Part shown: positions 28,212 through 36,781 of the stretch, piece by piece | How the letters are laid out: each line of letters starts with the position of its first letter | How positions within the stretch are numbered: the stretch's first letter is position 1 | DNA from: Marinobacter sp. 2_MG-2023 | GTDB taxonomy: Bacteria > Pseudomonadota > Gammaproteobacteria > Pseudomonadales > Oleiphilaceae | Direction of reading: 5' to 3' | Assembly: GCF_030546935.1 (NCBI RefSeq) | Contig: NZ_JAUOPH010000002.1 | Span: 124,001 to 188,000, forward strand | Length of the DNA stretch: 64,000 nt | Position numbers and translations under genes: made by a program | The notes under the pieces: generated by a model | Seen by the model: the letters and a program-made list of their open reading frames with translations, nothing else | The model's database searches: none | What the model was told of the DNA's origin: nothing

Positions 28212-28829
28212 TCAGACCTGCGCCGATGGCCGCGCCTTGATGCGGTCATACCATGCCTGAAGGTTCGTATGTTCAGGGTGGATGCGAATACTTACTACCC
28301 GTGCGAACGCAACCGTTGTAAATGCATTGATGTCAGCAGCAGTAAAGCGATCGCAACAAATGTAGTCCCGATCGGCAAGGTGATTATCGAGAAACGCCAT
28401 GAATTTGGTGACGCTCTTTCCGCAATCCTCGCCCCACTCTTTGATGGGATTCATCCGATCTTTGAAATAACCGCTGGTATGCTGAAAGCACATGCCTGTC
28501 GGCATAAAGAAGTAGAACTCGACCCACCTGACCCATTGCTCGATCAAAGCTTTCTCTACCGGAGTATCTCCCAGAAGTGTGGGGGCTTCGGGGTAGTTTT
28601 CTTCGAAGTAGCGGCAGATGGCCATGGTCTCTGAGATACAGGTTCCGTCATCCAGCTCCATAACCGGTACTTTTTTCATCGGGTTACGTGCTTTGTACTC
28701 CGGCGTAAGGTTCTCACCTTTCTGCAGGTCAATTTCTATGAATTCGGCCTTCTCAAGCAAGCCTTTCTCTGCCATGAACATGCGTACGCGTCGAGGATTC
28801 GGTGCGGTTTTTGTTTCGAAAATCTTCAT
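28212..28829 (-). CDS. Glutathione S-transferase family protein
   Basis: 205 residues from ATG 28829 (GGAG upstream); the longer open frame to 28967 is unlikely. The thioredoxin-like N-terminal domain begins MKIFETKTAPNPRRVRMF and has the glutathione-site segment KKVPVMELDDGTCISETMAI near residue 50. The C-terminal helical domain has RFTAADINAFTTVAFA near 160. The usual catalytic Ser/Tyr/Cys near residue 10 is replaced by an Ala-Pro-Asn context, so its activity is uncertain. It is divergent from proX. Confidence 0.85.
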   Translation of the reverse strand: MKIFETKTAPNPRRVRMFMAEKGLLEKAEFIEIDLQKGENLTPEYKARNPMKKVPVMELDDGTCISETMAICRYFEENYPEAPTLLGDTPVEKALIEQWVRWVEFYFFMPTGMCFQHTSGYFKDRMNPIKEWGEDCGKSVTKFMAFLDNHLADRDYICCDRFTAADINAFTTVAFARVVSIRIHPEHTNLQAWYDRIKARPSAQV

Positions 28830-29170
28830 TTTTATCAGCTCCGTTCCAGATAATTCAGGATGGCTCAAGGTAACAACCCAAAGAGACTGGCCCGAAAAAA
28901 GGGTTGCGTCAAGCAACTGGGCAGAAGCCTCAAAAGCTATCTCGATACGTCTGCAAAAACGGCCCATTTTCGTTAAAACCTTGTAACTCAGCTCAGGATC
29001 CTTATGCTAAAAGTTAAGCGTTAACCGAGATAAGCCGTTTTGCCCTATTTACAGTACTACCAGAACACTGCAAACCAGAGAGCCTTTTCCGGTTACCTCA
29101 TATCAGTATTACAAAAACCAGCAAAACCACTGATACCAGAATTCACCAACCCTCGAACGGAGAAGTGACT
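28830..29170. other. Intergenic region between the divergent GST and proX genes
   Basis: About 340 bp without a supported gene. It is AT-rich near 28990-29150 and must hold the promoters for both genes. I see no clear -35/-10 pair, no strong hairpin and no recognised operator. GGAGAAG at 29159-29165 is the proX ribosome site. Confidence 0.5.
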
Positions 29171-30142
29171 ATGCGAAAGCTTACGTCAGCCGCACTGCTA
29201 TGTGCGCTATCAGTGCCCGCCATGGCACAGGCCAACACCTGTGGTGAAGTATCCATCACAGAAATGAACTGGGCCTCCAATACAGTGGTCACCAACGTAG
29301 CCAAATTTATTATGGAACAGGGTTATGGCTGCGATGTGTCGGTTATACCCTCAGACACAGTGCCTGCTGTAACGTCTGTTGCGGAAAACGGCGAGCCGGA
29401 CATTGTCACCGAATTGTGGCTGAACTCAGCTGGCGAGGCCTACCTGCGCCTTGAAGAAGAAGGCAAGATTGAACGGCTAGCCAAAGTGCTGGATCCCGGC
29501 GGTGTTGAAGGCTGGTGGATTCCCACCTATCTGGCAGAAAAACACCCTGAACTAAAAACTATCGAAGGCGTGATGGCTAACCCCGAGTTGGTGGGCGCGC
29601 GTTTCAACAACTGCCCTGACGGATGGGGCTGCAGAGTTGTCAACGACAACCTGGTTCGCGCTCTGGACCTGGAAGAGTCCGGCATCAAGGTCTTTAACCA
29701 TGGCTCTGGTGAGACTCTCGCTTCTTCAATGGCGTCCGCCGTCCAGGATGAAGAGCCCTGGTTTGGCTACTACTGGGGTCCGACCGTGCCTCTGGGCAAA
29801 TACGATATGACACGAGTGGAGCTGGGCGAGTACAAGCAAGAGGTTCACCAGAAGAATCAGACTGCTAACGCGGACAACCCGGGTGTATCCGAATTCCCCG
29901 CAGCGACTGTTCTTACCTCTGTTACCACCGACTTCAAGGAGCGTGAACCGGAAGTCACCGAGATGCTCAGCAACATGACCTTCAAGACGGACACCATGAG
30001 CTCACTTCTGGCATGGATGGACTCCAACAATGCATCCGCCGAAGAAGCTGCCGTCTATTTCCTGAGCAATAACCGGGATGAATGGTCCGACTGGCTAAAC
30101 GAAGACGCCAGGAAGAAGCTCGCAGCTCTTCTTGAAAACTGA
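29171..30142 (+). CDS. proX: Glycine betaine/proline ABC transporter, periplasmic binding protein
   Basis: 323 residues from ATG 29171 (a GTG two codons earlier lies inside the ribosome site). Signal peptide about 1-22 (ALSVPAMAQA). An OpuAC-type domain follows, with WASNTVVTNVAKFIMEQGYGCDV, the aromatic-rich GYYWGPTVPLGKYD segment and LLAWMDSNNASAEEAAVYFL at the C-terminus. It delivers quaternary ammonium osmolytes such as betaine to ProW and ProV, whose genes follow. The exact osmolyte (betaine, proline or choline) cannot be decided. Confidence 0.9.
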   Translation: MRKLTSAALLCALSVPAMAQANTCGEVSITEMNWASNTVVTNVAKFIMEQGYGCDVSVIPSDTVPAVTSVAENGEPDIVTELWLNSAGEAYLRLEEEGKIERLAKVLDPGGVEGWWIPTYLAEKHPELKTIEGVMANPELVGARFNNCPDGWGCRVVNDNLVRALDLEESGIKVFNHGSGETLASSMASAVQDEEPWFGYYWGPTVPLGKYDMTRVELGEYKQEVHQKNQTANADNPGVSEFPAATVLTSVTTDFKEREPEVTEMLSNMTFKTDTMSSLLAWMDSNNASAEEAAVYFLSNNRDEWSDWLNEDARKKLAALLEN

Positions 30143-30155
30143 TCGACCCTCCCTG

Positions 30156-30190
30156 GCCCGGGGCAGCATCAACAATGATCTGCCCCGGGC
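30156..30190 (+). terminator. GC-rich hairpin between proX and proW
   Basis: A perfect 10-bp stem, GCCCGGGGCA (30156-30165) with TGCCCCGGGC (30181-30190), around a 15-base loop, without a following T-run. Such stems after binding-protein genes often protect the upstream mRNA or partly end transcription, giving more binding protein than permease. Confidence 0.6.
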
Positions 30191-30260
30191 ACGCCCGATA
30201 GTAATAGCAACTGATTTCGATGGCGCATGGCCACCCATGCGCACAAGAGGCTGAACACTA

Positions 30261-31295
30261 ATGGCAACCTACGATTCCCTTTTTTCGGCACTGGGGTTAA
30301 AAGAATGGTGCGCGGAAGGTAAATCAGACGGCCCGATGTCGATGGCTGACCTGCTCGCTAAAACCAAGGGCAGCGATGCAGAGCCGGAATCTCTGTGGGA
30401 CCTTCCTTTCCCGTCCATGGACACGCTCAATGAATCCTGCGCCGCCTTCCCGCAATCGCGGGAACTCACCAAAGGTCTGGAACAGGGTTTTCTTGCAATA
30501 AAAGACAATCTCAGCCTGGTGCTTGACCCACTGACCCAGCCGCTGAGCTGGTTTCTGGATAGCGCCCTCTACGGCATGTTGAACACGCCTTGGTGGATTG
30601 TCATCCCGCTCATGCTAGCGATTGTTTTTGTGGTCACCAAATCCTGGAAGCTGGTGCTGTTCGTGGGCGTCAGCATTGGTCTGTTGGCATTTATTGATTA
30701 CTACGAATACGCCATGCAGACTCTCGCCATCATTTTTGTCTGCGCCTTTCTTTGTGTCCTGCTTGGAGTACCTATAGGTATCGCCATGGCCCGGAGTAAC
30801 ACCTTGCAACGGATAATGATTCCGGTGCTCGACATGCTGCAGACCTTACCGCCATTTGTGTACCTGATTCCGCTGATATTCCTGTTCAGCGTAACCGAGT
30901 CCAAGCTCTACGGCATCGCCATCATTCTCTATGCCATAGTACCCGTGGTGCGACTGACCAACCTTGGCATCCGGCTGGTCGATAAGGATGTCATTGAAGC
31001 GGCAGACGCCTTCGGCATGACGCCAAGGCAAAAACTGTTCAAGGTTCAGATCCCGCTTGCGCTGCCTAACATTATGGCCGGTGTAAACCAGACCATTATG
31101 ATGAGCCTTGCCATGGTCGTAATCGCATCCCTGGTTTCGGCCCCAGGGCTGGGTGTTCTGGTACTTCGCGGGATCCGCAATCTGGAGCTTGGTGTCGGCC
31201 TGGTTTCCGGCCTCGGCATTGTGATTCTGGCCGTCATTCTTGACCGCGTAACCAAGGCTTCTCTGGCACGCATCAATGCCTCCCAAAAGCAGTGA
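30261..31295 (+). CDS. proW: Glycine betaine/proline ABC transporter permease
   Basis: 344 residues. An N-terminal soluble extension (about 1-95) is followed by six or seven membrane helices (about 105-335) and the binding-protein-dependent permease EAA loop near residue 240 (EAADAFGMTPRQKLFKVQIPLA), where it couples to ProV. LDMLQTLPPFVYLIPLIFLF is the typical ProW-type helix. It lies about 120 bp after proX, with the hairpin in between, and 9 bp before proV. Confidence 0.9.
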   Translation: MATYDSLFSALGLKEWCAEGKSDGPMSMADLLAKTKGSDAEPESLWDLPFPSMDTLNESCAAFPQSRELTKGLEQGFLAIKDNLSLVLDPLTQPLSWFLDSALYGMLNTPWWIVIPLMLAIVFVVTKSWKLVLFVGVSIGLLAFIDYYEYAMQTLAIIFVCAFLCVLLGVPIGIAMARSNTLQRIMIPVLDMLQTLPPFVYLIPLIFLFSVTESKLYGIAIILYAIVPVVRLTNLGIRLVDKDVIEAADAFGMTPRQKLFKVQIPLALPNIMAGVNQTIMMSLAMVVIASLVSAPGLGVLVLRGIRNLELGVGLVSGLGIVILAVILDRVTKASLARINASQKQ

Positions 31296-31304
31296 GGACA
31301 GAAC

Positions 31305-32363
31305 GTGGCGAACGATATTAAGATTTCGATCAAAAACCTTTACAAAATTTTCGGGCCAACGCCAGATGTGGCCCTCGAGTATGTAAAACGGGGCATGAAC
31401 AAGGCTGATCTTCTGGACCAGCAAAACCATGTTCTGGGGCTGAGAGATATCAACGTGGATATCCTCGATGGCAAGATCACTGTCATCATGGGGCTTTCGG
31501 GCTCTGGAAAATCAACACTGATTCGGCATCTCAACCGCCTGATTGAGCCAACCGCTGGAGAAATCCGGCTCAATGGCAAAGATGTTCTGGAGCTGAATGA
31601 AGAGGAACTGCGCCAGCTGCGACGCGAACAAATGTCGATGGTGTTCCAGAAATTCGCGTTGCTGCCGCACAAAACCGTGCTCGAGAACGCCGGCATGGCT
31701 CTCAATATCCGCGGCTCCACCGTCGCGGACTTTGAGAAGGAAGCGGTAAAATGGCTTGCTCGGGTGGGGCTTGAGGGCAATGAAAACCAGTACCCGCATC
31801 AGTTATCCGGTGGCATGCAACAGAGGGTCGGTATCGCGCGTGCGCTGGTATCTAACTCCCCTATCATGCTGATGGATGAAGCCTTCTCTGCGCTGGACCC
31901 GCTGATCCGGTCCGACATGCAGGATTTGTTGCTGGAACTGCAGGATGAATTGCAAAAAACCATTGTGTTCATCACGCACGATCTGGACGAAGCACTGAAG
32001 CTGTCAGATCACTTGGTGATTCTCAAAGATGGCGAAGTGGTTCAGCAGGGGGACCCGCAGGACATTCTGCTCCATCCAAATGACCCCTATATCGTTGCAT
32101 TCATAAACGATATAAATCGCGCACGAGTGCTTCGGGTTCGTTCTGTCATGAGCCGCAACCTTGATGAGGATACCGACTACGCAGGGGACGTTTCCGAGAA
32201 AGACAATCTGGAAGCAGTGCTCTCCCGCTCAGGTGGCGATACGAACCTCACATTCAGGGTGGTTCGCAACGGCGAGGCTGTAGGCAGCCTCAGTATGAAA
32301 GAGCTGACTCGCGCGCTGGTTCCAACAAACGCTTCCACCGCGAGCAATGCCAGCAAGAATTAA
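31305..32363 (+). CDS. proV: Glycine betaine/proline ABC transporter ATPase
   Basis: 352 residues starting with GTG at 31305, with GAGGA eight bases before. ATPase motifs: Walker A GLSGSGKST near residue 65, Q-loop VFQKFALLPH, signature LSGGMQQRVGIARAL near 167, Walker B IMLMDEAFSALDP and the switch His in FITHDLDE. ProV of E. coli (400 residues) ends in a pair of CBS domains that sense ionic strength; here only about 80 residues follow the ATPase core, and just one CBS-like or incomplete segment could fit. Osmotic gating may therefore differ. Confidence 0.92.
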   Translation: MANDIKISIKNLYKIFGPTPDVALEYVKRGMNKADLLDQQNHVLGLRDINVDILDGKITVIMGLSGSGKSTLIRHLNRLIEPTAGEIRLNGKDVLELNEEELRQLRREQMSMVFQKFALLPHKTVLENAGMALNIRGSTVADFEKEAVKWLARVGLEGNENQYPHQLSGGMQQRVGIARALVSNSPIMLMDEAFSALDPLIRSDMQDLLLELQDELQKTIVFITHDLDEALKLSDHLVILKDGEVVQQGDPQDILLHPNDPYIVAFINDINRARVLRVRSVMSRNLDEDTDYAGDVSEKDNLEAVLSRSGGDTNLTFRVVRNGEAVGSLSMKELTRALVPTNASTASNASKN

Positions 32364-32379
32364 TGAGGCACAGCCAATA

Positions 32380-32425
32380 CAAAGATCCGAGCGTGAGCTA
32401 ATATCTCAGTGCACGCTCGCCTTTG
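32380..32425 (+). terminator. Terminator-like hairpin after proV
   Basis: CGAGCGTG (32388-32395) pairs with CACGCTCG (32412-32419), and outer CAAAG (32380-32384) with CTTTG (32421-32425). No long T-tract follows. It probably marks the end of the proXWV transcript. Confidence 0.55.
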
Positions 32426-32472
32426 TAGCACCCTGGCAAGACTAATACAGCTTCATTCATGCGGCTTCAACC

Positions 32473-33312
32473 ATGCTCCGAACGATCCTGATTGCATTGT
32501 TCCTTGGCCTCGCCGGTTGCTCACCACCAACGGAGCAGCCTGCCGAGAATCCTGCACAAGTAACTGGTCTATCGGATAATGCCCAGGCCGCAAGTCGGGA
32601 CAAGTTTACCATTGTTATTGCCGGTGACTCCTGGTGCCCCTATAACTGCCTTGCTGAATCTGCCCGCGAAGGCTATTCCATAGACGTGGCGAGGGAGGTC
32701 TTCGCTTTAGCCGGATACACAATCAAATACCTCAATGTAAGCTGGGCCCGGGCCATTCAACTGGCCAGAGAAGGCCACATAGATGCAGTGGCCGTGGCGT
32801 TTACAGGAGATGCTCCTGACTTTGTTTTCCCCCAGGAGCCGATCGGCCTATCTCGAACACATTTTTATACCAATGCTGCGAGCCGGTGGGCGTACACGGG
32901 CATAGCCTCCCTGCAAGGCCAAACGCTGCTTGCGATTAATGGCTACTTCTACTCCCCGGAACTCGATGCTTACATCGCGCGTAACCTGAACGACCAGAAT
33001 CGCGTCTGGATATTGTCCGGCCCAGCGCCGCTCAACCGCGCCATCAGCCTGCTTGATCAACACCGGGCAGATATTTATCTGGAGGATGAGCTTGTCATGA
33101 GCTGGGCATTACAAGCCCAAAGCGACCTGCCGCCGCCACGCGATGCCGGCGAGGTATACCAGGCTCCTGTCTTTATCGCGTTTTCCCCAGCCAACCCGGA
33201 CGCTGCCGAGCTGGCCAGGGTGCTATCGGATGGCACCAGAGCAATGCGAAAATCAGGGCAGCTTGGTGACATTATGGCCAGCTACGGATTGCCCTTGTTT
33301 TCCGTTGACTGA
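32473..33312 (+). CDS. Solute-binding lipoprotein, family 3 (orphan)
   Basis: 279 residues with a lipoprotein signal (ALFLGLAGC, lipid Cys near 16) and a low-complexity linker. A family-3 periplasmic binding fold follows: SWCPYNCLAESAREGYSIDVAREVF, then VSWARAIQLAREGHIDAV and AVAFTGDAPDFVFP. No transporter genes adjoin it. It resembles orphan amino-acid-type or regulatory binding proteins; the ligand is unknown. Its 3' end overlaps the convergent lipoprotein gene by 31 bp, so the two transcripts are antisense there. Confidence 0.75.
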   Translation: MLRTILIALFLGLAGCSPPTEQPAENPAQVTGLSDNAQAASRDKFTIVIAGDSWCPYNCLAESAREGYSIDVAREVFALAGYTIKYLNVSWARAIQLAREGHIDAVAVAFTGDAPDFVFPQEPIGLSRTHFYTNAASRWAYTGIASLQGQTLLAINGYFYSPELDAYIARNLNDQNRVWILSGPAPLNRAISLLDQHRADIYLEDELVMSWALQAQSDLPPPRDAGEVYQAPVFIAFSPANPDAAELARVLSDGTRAMRKSGQLGDIMASYGLPLFSVD

Positions 33313-34259
33313 AACGCCTTGATTTTTTCGCCACCGGACGTTGTCAGCACCAGTTCACCATGCTGGCCGATTGATGCCTGTTTCACATCTGCCATCAGCT
33401 CCAGAAAACGCTGCTCCTGATTCATCAAAGCCGGCGCACAAGCCATTCTCGTTGAAAACAAAGAACTGAAGCTGACGCCCTCAGCGGTAAGCTTATATTG
33501 CCCCCCGTAGCGATTACAGGAAGCCCGGCCTGCGAGACGGTTCTCATCAAGGAATTCGACGGTCATACGGGAGCTGTCAATAATGCCAGCGCCTGCCAGA
33601 TCTTCCACAATCCATTCCACGCCCCGAAACAGGCGTTGCGGATCGCCACCACAACCCTCGTAAACTTCGCCGTTCAACTCAAGGCGAACCTGTGCCGGAA
33701 ACTGGGAGCCCGACATAGTATCTTCACATAACTGACGAGCCACTTTGAGCGTCAACTCCTGGCCATCCAGCTCACCGCGGAATTCCCTGCCATGATGGTT
33801 AGCGGCAGTGGTTTCGACTGCAATCACCTCAGGCTCGGAAGTATCATCGAGACGGTTCAACACCAACTGCTGATGTGCTACACGCACATGCCAAAAGGGT
33901 TCATTACCGGTTGCCTCAAACGGCAGTTCCAAGGCTCCGGCCTGCAAACACTCAGGATAGCTCTGCCCTTTTACATTGAACAACGCCCGCTCGCCCTTGC
34001 TCCAGAAATAGGTCTCATCGTCATCCTGCGCCTGATAACGCGCACCGGAGGCGCTCACAGTCTGATTCAGCAAGAGACGGTTGCCCAGGTAATCAACAGC
34101 AAGTTGGTCGCCCTCTCCCAGAGTAGTGGTAACGACATCCAGCTGACCACACTGGTAGCTTTCTGAAACCACCGGGGTATCTGGCCCGGTAGCGCAAGCA
34201 GAGAGAAATAGCCCGCCAGTGACGACAACAGACGTTATCAGGATCCGCTGAAAAGACAT
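33282..34259 (-). CDS. Lipoprotein with MliC-like, COG3650-like and META domains
   Basis: 325 residues with lipobox FLSACATG (Cys near 22). Three segments are seen. A MliC-type lysozyme-inhibitor-like part (YQCGQLDVVTTTLGEGDQLA, then ETYFWSKGERALFNV) is at about 35-105. A middle part (ATGNEPFWHVRVAHQQL) is at about 115-210. A C-terminal META/HslJ domain (ASCNRYGGQYKLTAEGVSF, TRMACAPALMNQEQRFLELM) is at about 220-320. It is probably an outer-membrane lipoprotein facing the periplasm and involved in envelope stress or lysozyme resistance; this is inferred from domains only. Confidence 0.75.
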   Translation of the reverse strand: MSFQRILITSVVVTGGLFLSACATGPDTPVVSESYQCGQLDVVTTTLGEGDQLAVDYLGNRLLLNQTVSASGARYQAQDDDETYFWSKGERALFNVKGQSYPECLQAGALELPFEATGNEPFWHVRVAHQQLVLNRLDDTSEPEVIAVETTAANHHGREFRGELDGQELTLKVARQLCEDTMSGSQFPAQVRLELNGEVYEGCGGDPQRLFRGVEWIVEDLAGAGIIDSSRMTVEFLDENRLAGRASCNRYGGQYKLTAEGVSFSSLFSTRMACAPALMNQEQRFLELMADVKQASIGQHGELVLTTSGGEKIKAFQSTENKGNP

Positions 34260-34434
34260 GGACTCACCCCAAGGTAATCACGTGAATGTATGTCGGAATC
34301 TTATAGACAAGCCTCAATTAAAACCAATGGTTGGTGCCGCACCGATATTAAAATCACGCAACTCATACGGCCATGCTGCTTTTTATCCACTTAGCTCAGG
34401 GTTATGCTGAAGGCTATCAATAAGGAGGCACAGC

Positions 34435-35175
34435 ATGGCTCTCAGGCTTTACCAGTTCGCCATATCCCACTACTGCGAGAAAGTCCGCTGGGCGCTGGAC
34501 TACAAGAACCTCAGCTACGAAACCACGAACCTGCTGCCGGGGCAGCACATAAAAACCATGCAAAAGCTCACCAAAGGCGGGGGCGCGTCTGTACCAGTGC
34601 TAGAGCATGATGGTGAGATTATTCAGGGGTCGTCCAATATTCTGGACTACCTTGACAGAACCTTCCCCGACAAGCCGCTCACTCCGATAGAGGAACCAGC
34701 AAGAGCCCAGGCACTGGCATGGGAAAAACGTATGGATGAAGAAGCCGGGCCCGCTGTCCGCTGTTATTCGTATCATCATTTCCTGCAACGCCCGAAAGTC
34801 GTAGTGCCCTTACTGGCTGCCGGCACGCCCTTTTACAATCGAATACTGCTCAGCCTCGCATTTAGCCGGGTAAACGAGGTTATGCGGAAGTGGATGAAGA
34901 TCAACGAAAAAACCGCCGGAGAATCCAGAGACGTGCTGGAAAGCCTGCTTACCGAGCTGGCCGAAGCCTACAGCCAGCAGCCCTTTCTGGCGGGTGACTC
35001 GTTCTCCCGCGCAGATCTGGCAGCCGCGGCGCTTTTTGCACCGCTGTTCCAACCAGAGGCTTACCCGGTACCCTGGCCCAAGCCAGCCCGAATACCCGGA
35101 GAAATTAAGGCCTGGCTCACCGATTGGCAGCCGCAACTGCAGGTGCTTGGCAAGGTCTACCAAAATTACCGGTAG
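34435..35175 (+). CDS. Glutathione S-transferase family protein (second)
   Basis: 246 residues. The N-terminal domain starts MALRLYQFAISHYCEKVRWA, with a CxxK-like Cys at about residue 14 in the active-site position, then GGGASVPVLEHDGEIIQGSSNI (glutathione site). The C-terminal helical domain has FLAGDSFSRADLAAAALF near 185. It follows an AAGGAGG ribosome site. It is unlike the first GST at 28212, so it is not a tandem duplicate. Substrate unknown; perhaps detoxification. Confidence 0.82.
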   Translation: MALRLYQFAISHYCEKVRWALDYKNLSYETTNLLPGQHIKTMQKLTKGGGASVPVLEHDGEIIQGSSNILDYLDRTFPDKPLTPIEEPARAQALAWEKRMDEEAGPAVRCYSYHHFLQRPKVVVPLLAAGTPFYNRILLSLAFSRVNEVMRKWMKINEKTAGESRDVLESLLTELAEAYSQQPFLAGDSFSRADLAAAALFAPLFQPEAYPVPWPKPARIPGEIKAWLTDWQPQLQVLGKVYQNYR

Positions 35176-35280
35176 CCCCCAACACGCTGTTTTCGCCCTG
35201 GAACCCACGGTGCAGATTCGAGTGGATGGCAGGGCTGTGGCGTGACTTCACCCAGGACAGGCTAACGGGATACCATCCCC

Positions 35281-35306
35281 ACCGCTATATACAACCGGAT
35301 ACAGGG
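35281..35306 (+). promoter_or_regulatory. Possible ModE-type half-site before modA
   Basis: CGCTATATA at 35283-35291 equals the left half of the ModE palindrome (ATCGCTATATA, spacer, TATATAACGAT), but the right half is poor (GGATACAGG). It lies about 26 bp before the modA start. No modE gene is in the window. Suggestive only. Confidence 0.3.
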
Positions 35307-35316
35307 AAGCCAATGC

Positions 35317-36084
35317 ATGCCCGAGATCAAAAAGCACTATCGCCAGTTGGTCACGCTATTTCTGTCGCTTGCGCTCAGCAGTGTTGTTCACGCCGCCGAT
35401 GTGCGTGTAGCGGTGGCCGCTAATTTTACCGATACGACTCGTGATCTCATTGCCGCATTTGGTGCAAGCACTGGGCTAGAAGCAGTTGCAAGCTATGGCT
35501 CCACTGGCAAACTCTATGCGCAAATCGAAAACGGTGCGCCCTTCGATGTATTTCTTGCCGCTGACAGTCGGCGCCCCGAACTTATCGAGGAGAGTGGCCA
35601 GGGCGTAGCGGGCACCCGGTTCACATACGCCCGAGGCAAACTTGCGCTTTGGAGCCCTGTGCCCGAAACCTTCGAAGACCCGAAAACCTGGCTAAAGTCC
35701 GGAGACTTTGCCCGACTGGCCATTGCAAACCCCAGAACTGCACCTTATGGCCTCGCCGCCCAGGAGGTGCTTACCGGGCTGAATCTCTGGGAAGACCTGC
35801 AAGATCGCCTGGTACGCGGCGACTCCATTGCTCAGACCTTCCAGTTTGTCGCAACCACCAACGCCCAGTCCGGGTTCGTGGCACTTTCGCAGGTGCGCGC
35901 CTGGGAAGAGAAAGGCGGCTCACTCTGGCTGATTCCGCAATCCTACTATTCCCCCATCAATCAACAGGCTATTCTGCTAACCCGCAGTGAAAATAACGGC
36001 GCGGCGCACAAGTGGCTCGAGTTCCTGCGTGGCGACACAGCCAGAGGCATTATTGAGAAATTTGGCTACGAAACCGAAAACTAG
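35317..36084 (+). CDS. modA: Molybdate-binding periplasmic protein
   Basis: 255 residues with a signal peptide (about 1-26, ending VVHAAD). ModA fold: VAVAANFTDTTRDLIAAF, then SYGSTGKLYAQIENGAPFDVFLAAD near residue 60, PYGLAAQEVL near 140 and FVATTNAQSGFVALSQ near 180. It captures molybdate or tungstate for ModB and ModC, whose genes follow closely. Molybdate uptake would serve molybdopterin enzymes, none of which are in this window. Confidence 0.94.
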   Translation: MPEIKKHYRQLVTLFLSLALSSVVHAADVRVAVAANFTDTTRDLIAAFGASTGLEAVASYGSTGKLYAQIENGAPFDVFLAADSRRPELIEESGQGVAGTRFTYARGKLALWSPVPETFEDPKTWLKSGDFARLAIANPRTAPYGLAAQEVLTGLNLWEDLQDRLVRGDSIAQTFQFVATTNAQSGFVALSQVRAWEEKGGSLWLIPQSYYSPINQQAILLTRSENNGAAHKWLEFLRGDTARGIIEKFGYETEN

Positions 36085-36103
36085 GCAGTAACCGGCATAC
36101 ACC

Positions 36104-36781
36104 ATGGACATATACTGGGAGCCCGTTTGGCTCACCCTGAAACTTGCAGGTTTGACCACCGTCGTGCTTCTGGTGGTGGGAACACCCATTGCCTGGTGGC
36201 TGGCCCGCAGTAAGCACTGGGTGAGGCAACCCATCGCGGCGATTGTCGCGCTGCCGTTGGTCTTGCCCCCCACGGTCCTCGGCTTCTACCTGCTCGTGCT
36301 TTTGGGGCCAAAAGGCATGGTTGGTCAGCTTACCGAGCAACTGGGGCTAAGCCTGTTGCCTTTCACTTTCGAGGGCCTGGTGGTCGCTTCGGTCATTTAT
36401 TCCCTGCCCTTTACAGTTCAACCTCTGCAGAATGCTTTTGGCTCGATTAACCAACAACTTCTTGAGGTGGCATCGACGCTCCGGGCCTCGCCATGGGATC
36501 GCTTTTTCTCCATTGTAATTCCTCTGGCCCGGCCGGGATTTCTGACTGCCAGCGTGCTTACCTTTGCTCATACCATCGGCGAATTTGGCGTTGTTCTGAT
36601 GATTGGCGGCAACATACCAGGTGAAACCAAGGTGCTCTCTGTGGCCATCTACGATCACGTGGAATCCCTGGAATACGCGCAGGCCCATTGGTTGTCCGCA
36701 GGTATGGTTGTGTTCTCCTTCGTCGTGCTCGTAACGCTTTATTCGCTCAATGGCCGGTTGCAACCAGGACTGGTGAAGTGA
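36104..36781 (+). CDS. modB: Molybdate ABC transporter permease
   Basis: 225 residues with five or six membrane helices and a permease loop (LEVASTLRASPWDRFFSIVIPLARPG near residue 125) for contact with ModC. The family segment HTIGEFGVVLMIGGNIPGETKV near 160 is diagnostic for ModB/CysTW-type permeases. It starts 20 bp after modA and its stop shares a base with the modC start. Confidence 0.94.
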   Translation: MDIYWEPVWLTLKLAGLTTVVLLVVGTPIAWWLARSKHWVRQPIAAIVALPLVLPPTVLGFYLLVLLGPKGMVGQLTEQLGLSLLPFTFEGLVVASVIYSLPFTVQPLQNAFGSINQQLLEVASTLRASPWDRFFSIVIPLARPGFLTASVLTFAHTIGEFGVVLMIGGNIPGETKVLSVAIYDHVESLEYAQAHWLSAGMVVFSFVVLVTLYSLNGRLQPGLVK

